Source: Adiantum capillus-veneris (Eukaryota; Streptophyta; Polypodiopsida; Polypodiales; Pteridaceae). Taken from it: 64,000 bases of DNA. This document shows positions 11,857 to 22,790 of this stretch, in pieces. Every line of letters starts with the position of its first letter. The first letter of the stretch is position 1. The stretch spans positions 13,527,446 through 13,591,445 of the forward strand of contig CM043969.1 of assembly GCA_014529385.2 (NCBI GenBank), given 5' to 3'. A program made the translations under genes and the position numbers. The notes under the pieces are model-generated. The model did not search any database. It saw only the letters and a program-made list of their open reading frames with translations, and was not told the DNA's origin.

Positions 11857-13449
11857 CATAAAATCCATTATCTAATATCTAACCAACCCAAATGATTTTC
11901 TCATATTAAATTGATCACTTAATGTGGGAGAATAAAGGGGAACAAGTGTTAAGATATAGACATGTGCTTATAGATCTATCTCAACACGGGACCAATGGTA
12001 AAGGGGCCCAAATGAGAGATGGTCTATCAAAGAGCAAGGCTAACAAATGGAGCATAAGACCTTAGGGTTAGCTTCATTGAAGACCTTCAATAATGTGTGT
12101 AAAAGGCCTTTGACCTTAGGTAAGCTAGGGCTGAGCTTGAGGCACTAGAACCCGACCCAGCTCGAGGTGCTTGTCCTGCTTGTCATGCTTAATGACTAAG
12201 GTGCTTGATGATTGAGGTGCTTGAGATGCTTGAGGTGCTTGACATGCTTGAGATGCTAGGGTTGCACTTGAGGTGAGAACCCAGCCCAAGCTTAAAGTGC
12301 TTATGAGCCAAGCTTGTGGTGGGAACTGGTCCTATGCATGAGGGGCTTGAGGTGTCAAAAAGTCAAAGATTCAATCCCTACAAGGAGGGGGCGAACCCTA
12401 CATGAGGAGGGATGAGAGAGAACACCCACACACTCACACAAGGCATGCATGGTACAAAGAAAGAAAAAGGGACACTTGTCAAGTTCCTCCTCATGTTGCC
12501 CTCATGGTGTGCCTGAAGCCTATTGGTTGGCCATCCAAGGGGTCCAATAATAATTTAGGAGATTTAATTAATTGATTTGGCATTTATCTAGCCCTCTCTC
12601 TCAAAGGGGAAAGGGGGACACTTGTCTCAAGGATACCCTTGCTGCTTGTAATGCCTTCTACTTGTGATTGGCTAGGCCTGGAGGGGTCCAATGAGCTTCA
12701 AGCATGAGCTACAAGGGGGGGTCGACCCAAGCAAGCTAGGGGGTTTCTTAGGGGGTGTACTCACCCACACACACTCACAAACACTCTCATTGTGTGCTAT
12801 GCAAAGTGCAAGAACTCCCTCTCCTTCTCCAAGCAAGTAGATATAGAGAGCCTACACCAACACGCTTGGATATGGAGTGCAAATCCAACCAAGAGCCATG
12901 CTTCAATGCTTAAGCTTGCCATCTCCTTCTTCTTCATTACTATGCTATTATGTATGCTAGCAACAAGAGTTATGATAAGTGAGGAACTAATTCTTTCTCC
13001 TACGAAATGTTTCTTCTTCCTCTTTCCTACCCTCATTCCCTGCTAGCTCTCTCCACCATCGAAGGTGTTTGAGGTCTTGGGACTGAGGCTTGGGATATTT
13101 AAAGCTTTCGTTATGTTTGTGATGCATGAAGCTTTCCATCTTCATTGCATCACCTAGGTCACAAGGAACACAAAGATTGTATTGTAACAAGTCTCTCTTA
13201 ATGGAAGAAATCATAATACAAATGCCCATTGGAGGGGGGACCGACTCCACATAAATCCGGTCCTCAACTGTTGTCATGTTCTCTAAATTCTCTCTCTTGC
13301 AAAAGTATTGTTCATGCCAAGTTAACTAATTGCTATGATTATGTTGCTATATTCAATTATGTTCACCCGCTATGCTCACAAAGTCATTTCTCAAAATTAC
13401 TCTCATTAATTTCCGCTACTCTCAAATTAAATAGGCCAATTTCATTACA
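11854..13449 (+). repeat. 5' LTR of the Ty3 element
   Basis: It aligns along its length with 55,382-57,012, from GTCATAAAATC to TTTCATTACA. The first bases read AG where the 3' LTR has TG, probably a mutation at the microsatellite border. The end is the canonical CA. It contains clustered AGGTGCTTG and GATGCTTG words (about 12,156-12,250), a possible U3 repeat region, and an 84-codon open frame (12,792-13,046) that is also present in the other LTR but has no recognised function. Confidence 0.9.
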
Positions 13450-13450
13450 T

Positions 13451-13463
13451 TGGTATCAAAGCA
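13451..13463 (+). promoter_or_regulatory. Primer binding site, initiator tRNA-Met type
   Basis: TGGTATCAAAGCA lies one base after the LTR terminal CA and matches the plant retrotransposon PBS TGGTATCAGAGC with one difference. Confidence 0.9.
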
Positions 13464-13850
13464 TTTGGTTTCTGTTTTTTTGCTTAAGAAGAGAGGTCCT
13501 TAAGTAGCCTATAAATGGTTGATGTTGTTAATTATATTAGGGTAAGTGGAATTGGGATCTATTATCGGTTTTGTTGAGCCTACTATGTGGGGGATGGTGC
13601 ACACCTCGGGAGCTTTGGACTTAATAATGGAGTCTTTTTAGAATTGCGTATGGATTTACCATTATTGAGCCATAAGAAGTCCGAAAGGAGCTAGCCCTTG
13701 GCAACTCTTCTATGTTATACCTACTCCTCTACTCTCTTCTATGTTATACCTACTCCTCTACTCTCTATAATTAACCACTTCGAGCCGTGGGTGTAGATAC
13801 TTAAGAGCCGATTTTCAAAGGCTAAGAGGAGTGGCAACTAAGGCTTTGAA
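13464..13850 (+). other. Untranslated leader of the Ty3 element
   Basis: This is the region between PBS and gag. It contains a 29-bp block (CTTCTATGTTATACCTACTC and following bases) present twice at about 13,705-13,763. Packaging signals may reside here but cannot be identified by eye. Confidence 0.5.
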
Positions 13851-13892
13851 TTGCCAAAGCATACACTAAGTACATACATAGATTTTGTTAAC

Positions 13893-15592
13893 ATGGCTGA
13901 CAATAATCAAGAGAGTAGAATGAACATTGATATATTTGATTTTTCACATGAAGGTGCTAATGATGATGCTCCCATGTTTGTGAATTATCTCGTCACTAGG
14001 TTGCAGCAAGCTATGGGCAACCCTGCTTTGCAACCCGAAGTTACTCAACAACTTCGTGCTTATGGAATTTCCCTTCCTCTTCAAGAGGAGAGAGAGCTTA
14101 GGAGGCCTCTTGAAGAGACCCCCAAAAGAAGACTCTCTCCCATTCGAGAGGAGGAATCCAAAGAGCAAGAAAGCAATGAAAGTTTAAGTTCCTCTGAAGA
14201 TGTGGCTCCACGAAGATGGCGGTCTAGACGATCGCCCACTCCTCCCAAGAGGAAAATATCAACACATAGTCCTTCTCCTCATCACTCTGTAAGGCAAGAG
14301 AGGAAACAAAGGAAGAAAAGGGCTAGGAAGAGGTCACCCTCTTCTCCTTCTTCTTCACCTTCCTCCTCTTCTGACGAAAGTTATGATTATTCTCCTAGAG
14401 AATACAAGAGGGGAGGACATCGCAAATCATTTCCTGCATGGAGAAGGTCACAAAAGCTAAAGAAGTTCAAGGAGGAGGAAAGAGTATCTCTTTTCTCACC
14501 TATGATGGCATCTTCGGTGCTACCGACAAAGTGTTGGCCTTCATCCAACAATTTGATGCGGCCTTTGGAGATGAGAGCTTCACAGAGTCCTCTAAGCTAC
14601 GCCATGTAGCTATGCACTTCCAAAAATCAGCTCGTCAATGGTGGGCTAGCCTTCGTGGAAATGGTGAAGCCCCAAAGACATGGGAAACTCTACGAGTTTC
14701 CATCATGAAGCAATTCCTTGCAAGTGACGCAAAGGACAAAGTGCTTACCGAATGGCGCAACTTGAAGCTCCTCTCCCATGAGTCTATCCACAAATATGTA
14801 GGCAAGTTTTGGGATTTACATCTCAAGGCTACTGTCTTTCAAAAGATAGACTTTGCCGAGCAAAGGCAGCAATTCTGTGTGGGATTACCTGAAGAGATGG
14901 ACGCATACATCAACTCTCAACGTCCTGGTACTATTAGCAAAGTAATCCATCACACCATGGTTGCTTCACTCATCAATTTCCATCAAGGGGCTAGACGTAA
15001 TGTCAAGCCCATGGAAAACAAAAACAAAAATGATGCAAAGGGGAAAACCAATGTTCAAAATACTTCCCAAGTCAATTCCAACAACAACAACAATCGGTCC
15101 AAGGAGAAGGGAGTTTACAAAGGTAAAAACAAACTCTCTCCAGAAGAGCTTGAAGCTTTTCGCAAGGACCATAAGTGTTTCAAGTGTGGGGAGCAAGGAC
15201 ATGGCTATCGTTCTTGCCCCAAGAAGAATACTTGCAATGAGACTCCTAGGGATTCCACCATCGAAGCTCCAAAAGAGGATGCTCATTGCAAAGGATCATC
15301 ACTTTCCTATGCTTGGGGAAAGGTAAGAGAGCATGATGCCTTCATCTTGTTTGACCCTGGCTCTACTCTTAACTTCATATCAATGGAGTTGGCCACCAAG
15401 TTGGGCATTCAAGCTTTTGAGATGGGAGATATAGTAGTGGCTGATGCAGCTTTCAAGGGACAACAAGCCTCCATTACTCCCTTGATTGGGAAGTTGAGGC
15501 TTCATGTCCAAAGCTATGTCGACAAAGAAGACTTCTTCATCTCTCCTCTCCAACATGAGGATGTTATCCTAGCTAGGGGCACCATGGTTTGA
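13893..15592 (+). pseudogene. gag-pro: Ty3 gag and aspartic protease, frameshifted
   Basis: ATG at 13,893 (MADNNQESRM) is preferred to the ATG at 13,851 because it begins the Gag-like sequence and has a good plant start context. The N-terminal part is acidic, then very rich in Arg/Ser/Pro. Near 14,465-14,485 the reading passes to another frame, which carries the retrotransposon Gag domain (blocks ARQWWASLRG, KTWETLR and EWRNLKLLS). A CCHC zinc knuckle CFKCGEQGHGYRSC follows at about 15,177-15,218. The protease that follows has DPGS (15,353-15,364) where the family has D-S/T-G, then two hydrophobic strands. The frame ends at 15,592 in a stop caused by another frame slip, because the expected PWFDRMAA continues in the next frame. 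The product would form the particle and process the polyprotein if intact, but this copy is broken. Confidence 0.85.
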
Positions 15593-15596
15593 TCGC

Positions 15597-17200
15597 ATGG
15601 CTGCCAACATGAAGTTCCCTGAAAGGAGAATCTACTTCACCTACAGGGGAAAGAACATGTATATAGATGCTAGTGAGCGTGGTCGCACTATTCCACTTGT
15701 AAATCCTCTTGCTTTTGATAAGTCAATGAAGAGATCAGTTTCTGCGTACATGATTTTTGTCAAAGAGTCTCTAAAAGATACTAATGTTTCATCAAATGTA
15801 AATGGTAGGAATCAAGAAGAGTTAGACTTGTCTAATTTTCTAAAAGGATTCCAAGATGTGTTCATCGATGATATCCCTATGGACTTACCTCCAAAACGAG
15901 GGGATGATGACCATCGTATTGAGCTCCTTCCTGGAAGCTCACCACCTTACAAGCCTCCTTATCGAGTCTCACAAGCTCAACAAGAGGAGATCATGAGGCA
16001 AGTACAAGAGCTGATAGACAAAGGGATGGTGAGGCCTAGTTCCTCTCCGTTTTGTTCTCCAGTCCTTTTAGTGCAAAATAAAGATGGTACATATCGTATG
16101 TGTGTGGACTATTGAGCACTAAACCATATCACTATCAAAAACAGATTTCCCATACTTCGGGTAGAAGATCTGTTTGATAAGCTACAAGGCTCAACCTACT
16201 TCATTAGGATTGACCTTAAGAGTGGCTATCATCAAATAAGGACAGTGGATGAAGATATCTTAAAGACCGTGTTTCGCACAACGTTTGGTCTTTATGAATA
16301 TCTAGTCATGCCTTTTGGCTTGACTAATGCACCAACTACGTTCAACCATTTGATGGAGAAAATTTTTAGACCATACCGCAAATTCACTGGAGTGTTCTTT
16401 GATGATATCATCATCTACTCCAAGTCTTTGGAGGAACATAAGCAACATCTCCAAGTGATTTTTGAAGCATTGAGGGAGAACAAGATTTTTCTCAACCAAA
16501 AGAAAAGCGAATTCTTCCTTGAAGAGATTCAATACCTAGGTCATATTATCTCTAAAGATGGTATCCAAATGGATCCATCAAAGCTAGAGGTAATAAAAGC
16601 ATGGCCTAACCCAAGAAATCTACATGAGCTAAGAAGCTTTGTTGGTATGTGCGCATACTATACACGCTTCATATCAAAATTCTCTCAAGTAGCAGGACCA
16701 CTACACGACTTAACTAAGAGGAGCGTTAAGTTTGTATGGACTACTGAGGAGCAAAATGCTTTTGAAAAGATCAAAGAGAAGCTTACTTCCCAACCAGTCC
16801 TCGTGCTTTAGTATCTCTCAAAGCCATTTGAGGTCCAATGTGATGCTTGTGGTGATTGCCTTGGAGCAGTTTTGCTTCAAGAAGGGCATGCCATAGCATA
16901 TGAGAGCCGAAGGCTCAATATTGATGAACGAGTCTTGGGAATTTATGAGAAAGAGCTTTTAGCTGTTCTACATGCCCTAGACACATGGAAGCAGTACCTA
17001 TTGGGGACTCCATTTATCCTACAAACCGGCCACCAAAGTCTCAAGTATTTCATGATGCAAACCAAGCTTTCCGACAAACAAATGAGGTGGGCAAATTTTC
17101 TTTCGCAATTTAATTTCCATATTGCTCACATAGCTGGTAAGCACAATCAAGTGGCCGATGCACTTTCACGACGACCCAAAGTTAATGCGGTGTATATAGC
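15597..17200 (+). pseudogene. pol: Ty3 reverse transcriptase and RNase H, with stops
   Basis: The frame covers the RT domain: PYRVSQAQQEEI, MVRPSSSPFCSPV, FRTTFGLYEYLVMPFGLTNA, then the catalytic FFDDIIIYS. It goes on to RNase H (YEKELLAVLHALDTWKQYL) and the tether to integrase. TGA at 16,113-16,115 interrupts VDY-ALN, where Arg is usual, consistent with a CGA to TGA transition. TAG at 16,809-16,811 breaks the RT/RNase H border. In RNase H the usual TDHQSL reads TGHQSL (Gly codon at 17,028-17,030), removing an acidic residue conserved in the family. The domain order is that of plant Ty3/gypsy elements. The enzyme would copy element RNA to DNA, but this copy cannot make a full product. Confidence 0.9.
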
Positions 17201-18673
17201 TATTCACAATGATCTATCCTCTATGATAGATGAGTATGCTACTGACCCTGACTTTAGAGACATAATGTCAGCCCTTGCTTTGGGGAAGCAAGAGGAACCA
17301 TTCACCTTGCAGGATGGTTATCTTCTCCACGGCAATAGGCTATGTGTTATCCATTACCTTCGTGAGAAAGTTATGTATGAATCCCATTTTCCTCCATATG
17401 CAGGGCATAGAGGTATTCAACCTACTCTCCGAGGAGTAGAGACGTACTTCTATTGGCCTACCATGAAAGTGCACATACAAGAGTATGTTTCAAAATGTGT
17501 AGTATGCCAAAAGACCAAGTATGATAGAGGGAAGCAACCTGGATTACTCCAGCCATTGCCTATCCCAAATTCACCATGGGAGAGTATATCCATGGACTTC
17601 ATCTTTTGATTACCCAAGTCTATCCATGGGAATATAGGAATATGGACAATAGTTGACAGGTTTAGCAAGCAAGCACATTTTATTCCTGTCAAAAAGACTA
17701 TTAAGGCACATCAAATGGCAACTCTCTTCATATCTTAGATTTTCAAGCACCATGGATTACCCATATCCATCGTGTCAGATAGAGATCCTAGAATGACGAG
17801 TAATTTCTGGAAAGGTCTCTTTGAAAATCTAAGTACAAGATTGAATTTCTCTTCAGCCTATCACCCACAAACGGATGGCCAAAGTAAGATAGCCAATCTT
17901 ACGATACTCGATCTACTCAAGACTTATGTTACCAAAGTAGATCAACTCTCACAATGGGAAAAGTACTTACCTCTTGTAGAGTATGCCTACAATAATACTG
18001 TACATACTTCTACGGGAAAAGCACCCTGTGAGATCATGGAGGGAAGACCTAAAAGTCCCTTGCTACTCAAAGTACATGGGAAGATCTTCGCCGCCGATGA
18101 GTATAGCCGTGACCTACAAGAATATTTTCAAAAGATTAAGGAGGCTATATCCATCTCTCAACAAGGCAAAAAGCTGTTGCTGATAAGCACAGAAGAGCCT
18201 TAATGTTCAAAGAAAATGATTGGGTCTTACTCAAGTTTCCTAAGGCTCGATTAAGGCAAATGAAGGGAAAAAATCCTACGGGCCATCAAAAGTATTATGC
18301 TAAACTAGCAAAAAGATACTATGGTCCTTTCCAAATCTTGAAGCCCATCAATGAGACGGCTTATCAACTCAAGTTGCCCAACCATTGGCTCATACACAAT
18401 GCCTTTCATGTAAGCCTACTTAAGCCCTACAAAGGAGAGCCACCAACTGAACCAATTATTGAAGACCCTCCCAAAGTTGAAGACCAAGAAGAGGTGCTAC
18501 AACCCAAAGCTGTTCTTTGGCATGAAGACAAGGTACTACGACATGGTAAGATTATCCGATGGTATCTTATTAAGTTCAAAAATTATCCTTTTGAAGATGC
18601 TAGATGGATGCAAGGAATACAGCTTAAGGATAGTATGAACTTTGTCAATGATTACAATGCTACATTAGAGTAA
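17201..18673 (+). pseudogene. pol: Ty3 integrase with C-terminal chromodomain, broken
   Basis: This is the continuation of pol. The HHCC zinc-binding region spans about 17,390-17,515 (AGHRGIQPTL ... CVVCQKTKYD). The DDE core shows MDFIF, then SDRDPRMTSNFW, then DGQSKIANLT. The residue expected to be the catalytic Glu is Lys (17,886-17,888). TGA at 17,607-17,609 and TAG at 17,736-17,738 lie inside the core, and a frame slip near 18,170 separates the C-terminal part. That part (18,203-18,673) has the GPF-like region (RYYGPFQILKPINETAYQL) and ends in a chromodomain-like segment (KIIRWYLIKFKNYPFEDARW). The chromodomain places the element among chromoviruses, whose integrases target chromatin. The final stop is at 18,671-18,673. 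Confidence 0.88.
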
Positions 18674-18972
18674 GCAAATGTACAAATTTCTTTTAAATGA
18701 CTCATGTTTTTGTTTTATAAGACTAGTCCTCTTTTTAATTGTGCACAAATTTAACTAGTATGCATGCTTAGAATCATGTTTGTGATGACGACGTCTCTCA
18801 AACACCCAGTAGAATTTGTCACTCTACTTTGGGAGAATGAAATGGACTAAAGAGCAGACATGCTTGCGGAAACTATGTCTCCCAAGCACCAAATGGATTA
18901 GTCATCCATCTTGGAAAGATGTCGTAGGGTAAAAAGGGATCCTCTACCCGCTAAGTAAAATGGGCTAATGAC
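18674..18972 (+). other. 3' non-coding region of the Ty3 element, left part
   Basis: This is the untranslated stretch between the pol stop and the nested insertion. Its natural continuation resumes at 55,327 and leads within about 55 bp to the 3' LTR. Confidence 0.6.
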
Positions 18973-18977
18973 TAAGG
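18973..18977. repeat. Candidate 5-bp target-site duplication, left copy
   Basis: TAAGG directly precedes the left inverted repeat of the giant element. The same TAAGG directly follows the right inverted repeat at 55,322-55,326. Confidence 0.65.
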
Positions 18978-19016
18978 AGGACCATATTAGGTAAAGTGGG
19001 AAAATCCCAATTCCCA
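18978..19016 (+). repeat. Left terminal inverted repeat of the giant element
   Basis: AGGACCATATTAGGTA matches the right end on the opposite strand over about 15 bases with one extra G, and an A/T-rich second block is similar. The core CCATATTAGG fits the CArG-box pattern CC(A/T)6GG bound by MADS-domain proteins. Whether it is bound is unknown. Confidence 0.65.
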
Positions 19017-19480
19017 GGTTGGACAACTTTCAATATATCATGTATAAAATATAGAGATTTTGTCAAAAATTTGAGTTTTCTTAAGGTCTCATTCCACTTT
19101 ATGCACATACAATACACAATGAAAACAACTAAAATATCATGGTTTCAATCAATTGGATTATTAGGAGAGGAGTATATTGCATCCATTATCGCTGTCTATG
19201 TTCTACTATCCTACCTACAACTTATCTCAACATGGAGAGCTTGGTTTCTAGGTCCACCACTTGTCCAAGTTAATGTAAAAGTGACTCAAGGTTCACAACT
19301 TGTGAAAGCAAGGATCCATTGAGGAATACAATCCACTTGGCTATTTTTTCTTAATTTATTGCATGTGACATTTAAGCAAGGTCCACTTCTAATCTATAAC
19401 TTCTTAATTTGAGGCATGGGGCATACATAAAATATGTAGCATATGCTCTATTGCCTCATAGGAAGGTTGGTTTCAAGGTG
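19017..19480. other. Left subterminal region of the giant element
   Basis: This is mostly unique AT-rich DNA with one plus-oriented copy of the core motif (GGTCCACCACTTGTCCAAG, about 19,250), the only clear exception to the arm polarity on this side. No gene is visible. Confidence 0.5.
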
Positions 19481-21640
19481 CACTTATCCATGCTAGCCTA
19501 TCTTGGAGAAATGATGGAGCTTGCTTCTCTCCTTGTTTCAATGGAGACTAGCTTGGACAAGTGGTGGACCTTTGCTTCTCTCTATGTTTCAATAGAGTTA
19601 GCTTGGACAAGTGGTGATCTTGGAACCAAACCCCCATGTAAAACATATCATGGGTATTCCAAGTGATTAGAAAGATTACCATTTAAGATATAACCTTATA
19701 GGTTGGACAACTAGATCTTGGCTTGGAGAAATGGTGGACCTTTGATTCTCTCCATGTTTTAATGGAGTCTATCTTGGAGAAATGGTGGAGCTTGCTTCTG
19801 TTCATGTTTCAATGGAGCCTAGCTTGAACAGTTGGTGGACCTTTGCTTCTCTCTATGTTTCAATGGAGTTAGCTTAGACACGTGGTGGATCTTCAAAATA
19901 AACCAACTACTATCAATGTTGCCTAGCTTGGACAAGTGGTGGAGTGTTTCTCTACTCCATGTTTCAATGGATCTTAGCTTGGACAAGTGTTGGACCTTAA
20001 AACAAAAACCCCATGTACAACATAGAATGGATTTTCTAGATTTCAATGGAGTCTAGATTTAACAAATGGTGGAGCTTGTCTTCATCCATGTTTCAATGAA
20101 ACTAGCTTGGACAAGTGGTGGACCTTGTAACAAACCCTCCCATGTACAACATATCATTGGTTTTCTAAGTGATGGGAAGGAATACCATTCAAGATATAAA
20201 CTTATAGCTTGGATAAGTAGTTGACTTTAAAACCAAATTCATCATAATACAATGAAATACAGGTCAGCTAATTCCTAAATCTTGAGACCAAACCTCCCAT
20301 GCTATTAGAGATAATATATTGGATAAGTGGTGGACCTTCTATTATTTTCCCATGCCTAGTTTAGACAACCGGTACACTTCGCAGCTATAAAGGTTGGACG
20401 AGTTGTGGAGCCTTGTTTCTATCCATGTTTTAATGGATCCTAGCTTGGACAAGTGGTGGACCTTGGAAAAAAGCTTCCATGTACAACATATATGAGGTTT
20501 TCCATGTTTTAATGGAACCTATCTTGGACAAATGGTGAAGCTTTCTTCTCTCCATGTTGATTTTGGAACTACCTTAGACAAGTGGTGGAGCTTTTCTTTT
20601 CTACTCTTCATAATACAATGAAGTATATGTTGGTTACATGGTGAATCTTAAGGCCAAACCTCCCATTTTACTAGAGATGATAGGTTGGACAAGTGGATCA
20701 ACCTTCTATCATTTCTCCATGACTATATTGGACAATTAGTAGACATAACATCTCTCTATGTTGTCTAGAGATGAGCTTGGACAAGTGATGGACCCTGCTT
20801 CTCTCTTCCCTTGGTTTACTAGTTTGAAGACTCAGTATATATACTTTCTTAGATCTAGCTTGAACAAGTGGTGGACCTTGCATCCACAATCTTAATTCAG
20901 TACAAAAAAGTATATGAAAAAATAACATAGGAATCTTGGTTTGAAGGTCAAGCAATTAGGTTCCAAATGCACATAATAATATATTTTCCACCCATATTAA
21001 AAGAAAGTTGAATATGTTATTACCAAATTGACAAAGGTAACGTCCAAGAATTATATCTTTCCATCTTGTCAGATCTAAATCTTCATCAAGGCGACATGCA
21101 TGTATACATCAACTTTCAAGCCATTCAAGAATACATGCACTTAGATTCCATAGTTTTGTTTTCAAAGTCTTTTAGGTTCTAAAACTCTTTCACATAAAGT
21201 ATGTAATAACAAAATTCTTGAAGCAAACATTTGTGCCCAAGAAAAAGATCCCTCTCACATATTTAAAGTCCATGAATTCTCTGATCCACACTTACAAGTT
21301 TTATTTTGACATCAAACATCAATTCTTTCATAGTTCCAAATAAATGCAACCTCGATATGAATTGACAAAAAATGAATTTCTTTTACTATATGACCCAACA
21401 TAGGCCCCAATCAAATAAAAAATGAGTCCCCAAAAGTTTGGGTGCACTCTAGCAATACATCAGAGTCCCCTTACAATAGGATGCACTCCAATAGTACATT
21501 GAAGTCCCCTTAGAGTAGGGTGCACTCCATTCAAGTGTTCATAAAATTGACACATCTTTAAAAAAAAAAAAAAAGACTATATCAAATTATACAAATGTTG
21601 AAAGATACACACTAGAATAAAAAAAGCATCTTATAGCCAT
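19481..21640 (-). repeat. Left satellite arm, outer diverged part
   Basis: Many copies of GCTTGGACAAGTGGTGGACC, the complement of the right-arm motif, are spaced at about 50-60 bp and alternate with TCTCTCCATGTTTCAATGGA. Copies decay towards 21 kb. The last 0.7 kb (about 20,950-21,640) is AT-rich, nearly free of the motif, and contains a short run of TAG(A/T)GTAGGGTGCACTCC-like repeats (about 21,440-21,530). Confidence 0.85.
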
Positions 21641-21646
21641 ATTTAT

Positions 21647-22422
21647 TCAATGCTTTCGTGTTGACAAGTACACACCAAGGACATAATTTGTCTCAGAATC
21701 ACTATACTGATTTACAATTGTGTTGTATGTATAGACTCTCTTATCTCTTGCATACAACCATCCTACTAACCATGGAATTATGGTTCTCTGCAAGAAGTTT
21801 TGAAGTTGCTCGGAAGTTTGCCTCCACATCTTTGGAAATATAAGATATGTCCCTGGCATGTTCCACATCACCCTATATGGAGTGTCATCAAAAATTAAGG
21901 TATTGTTTGCATCCAAATCCTCAAATATCTTCCAAATATCACTCAGATTTTTGTGATAAACCCTTGTAAATCCTAACATGATATTTGGATTTTGGCAATT
22001 TTTGTTACTCATAAACACCTTGAACTTGGTATACTGCTCAGGAAAACACTTTTGTGTGATGCGTTGCACCCTTGTTAAGTTATAGCAACTCCATATCCAT
22101 AGCTCAAAGTATTCAGCACAAAAATCCAAAAAACTTTGTGCGTCTGGTCGCACCACATGATAAACTTCATCTTTGTCCTCCACAAGTCGCATGTGTTGAG
22201 CCCAAGATGGCATAGAATCTCCATGTTTCATTTCAACTGTCTTGAGAAGTAACCCCTCTAGATCCAAGATAAGTACTCTTTTGATGTCCTTGAAAGCAAG
22301 TGGTAGGTGATAAGGAGGTGATTCATTCCTTGGACAAGGTCTTGGAGGAGGTTGGATGGGTAATTCAATAGTTTTCTTCAATTTATGCCAACATATAGCC
22401 AATCCATTTTTCTGTAATGGTT
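21647..22422 (-). pseudogene. FCP1-like HAD phosphatase exon (5'-incomplete)
   Basis: The exon begins after a consensus acceptor (TTCTTTAATTTCAG, first exon base 22,422) in phase 1 and runs open for about 258 codons to a stop at 21,647-21,649. It encodes a HAD-fold NIF/FCP1-like domain. Motif I is VLILDLEGLLLKT, so the usual DxDx(T/V) is DxEG. Motif III with the acid pair is LIFDDTPYRVMW. Between them are VVRPDAQSFLDFCAEYFELW and IWSCYN. FCP1 relatives dephosphorylate Ser/Thr such as the RNA polymerase II CTD. Plants also have relatives with a changed second Asp, so catalysis is uncertain. A proline-rich lead (PIQPPPRPCPRNESPP) precedes the domain. No upstream exon is found nearby, and it may be the last exon of a longer gene or an orphan duplicate of the exon at 27.6-28.8 kb, which has the same entry phase. 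Confidence 0.7.
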
Positions 22423-22790
22423 CTGAAATTAAAGAACAAGAACACTTAATGCAAACACAACAATAGACATGAGTTTTACATTGTCTACCCTAAGGTTTTA
22501 TTAGATACCAAAATCCATCTATGATCTACTCATTAATAGAAAGAAAGTCAAATTAAAATCCTGACTCTTTTTTATGCTACACTCTCTCTTAGTCTCAATA
22601 CCATGGAGTTCAACTAGACTTAAGTCAACTAATAACTACTACTTGTTGTTAAAGGTATTCTTGAAGTGTATAAGGCTTAACCAATGCTCTAGTGTAGAAT
22701 GGGTATTTAGGTCTCAAGGTCTACCACTTATCCAAGCAAAGATCCATTTAGATATGGAAACCCAATTTTTCTTAATATAATGATATAGAG
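22423..22790. other. Unique DNA upstream of the HAD exon
   Basis: AT-rich sequence with only a weak copy of the core motif near 22,718-22,740 (GGTCTACCACTTATCCAAGC, plus orientation). It is probably intronic to the minus-strand gene. Confidence 0.4.

Noticed and set aside
12792-13046. 84-codon open frame in the 5' LTR (repeated in the 3' LTR)
   Set aside because: Conservation between the two LTRs follows from their common origin. An overlapping minus-strand frame is equally open, and no domain is recognisable.
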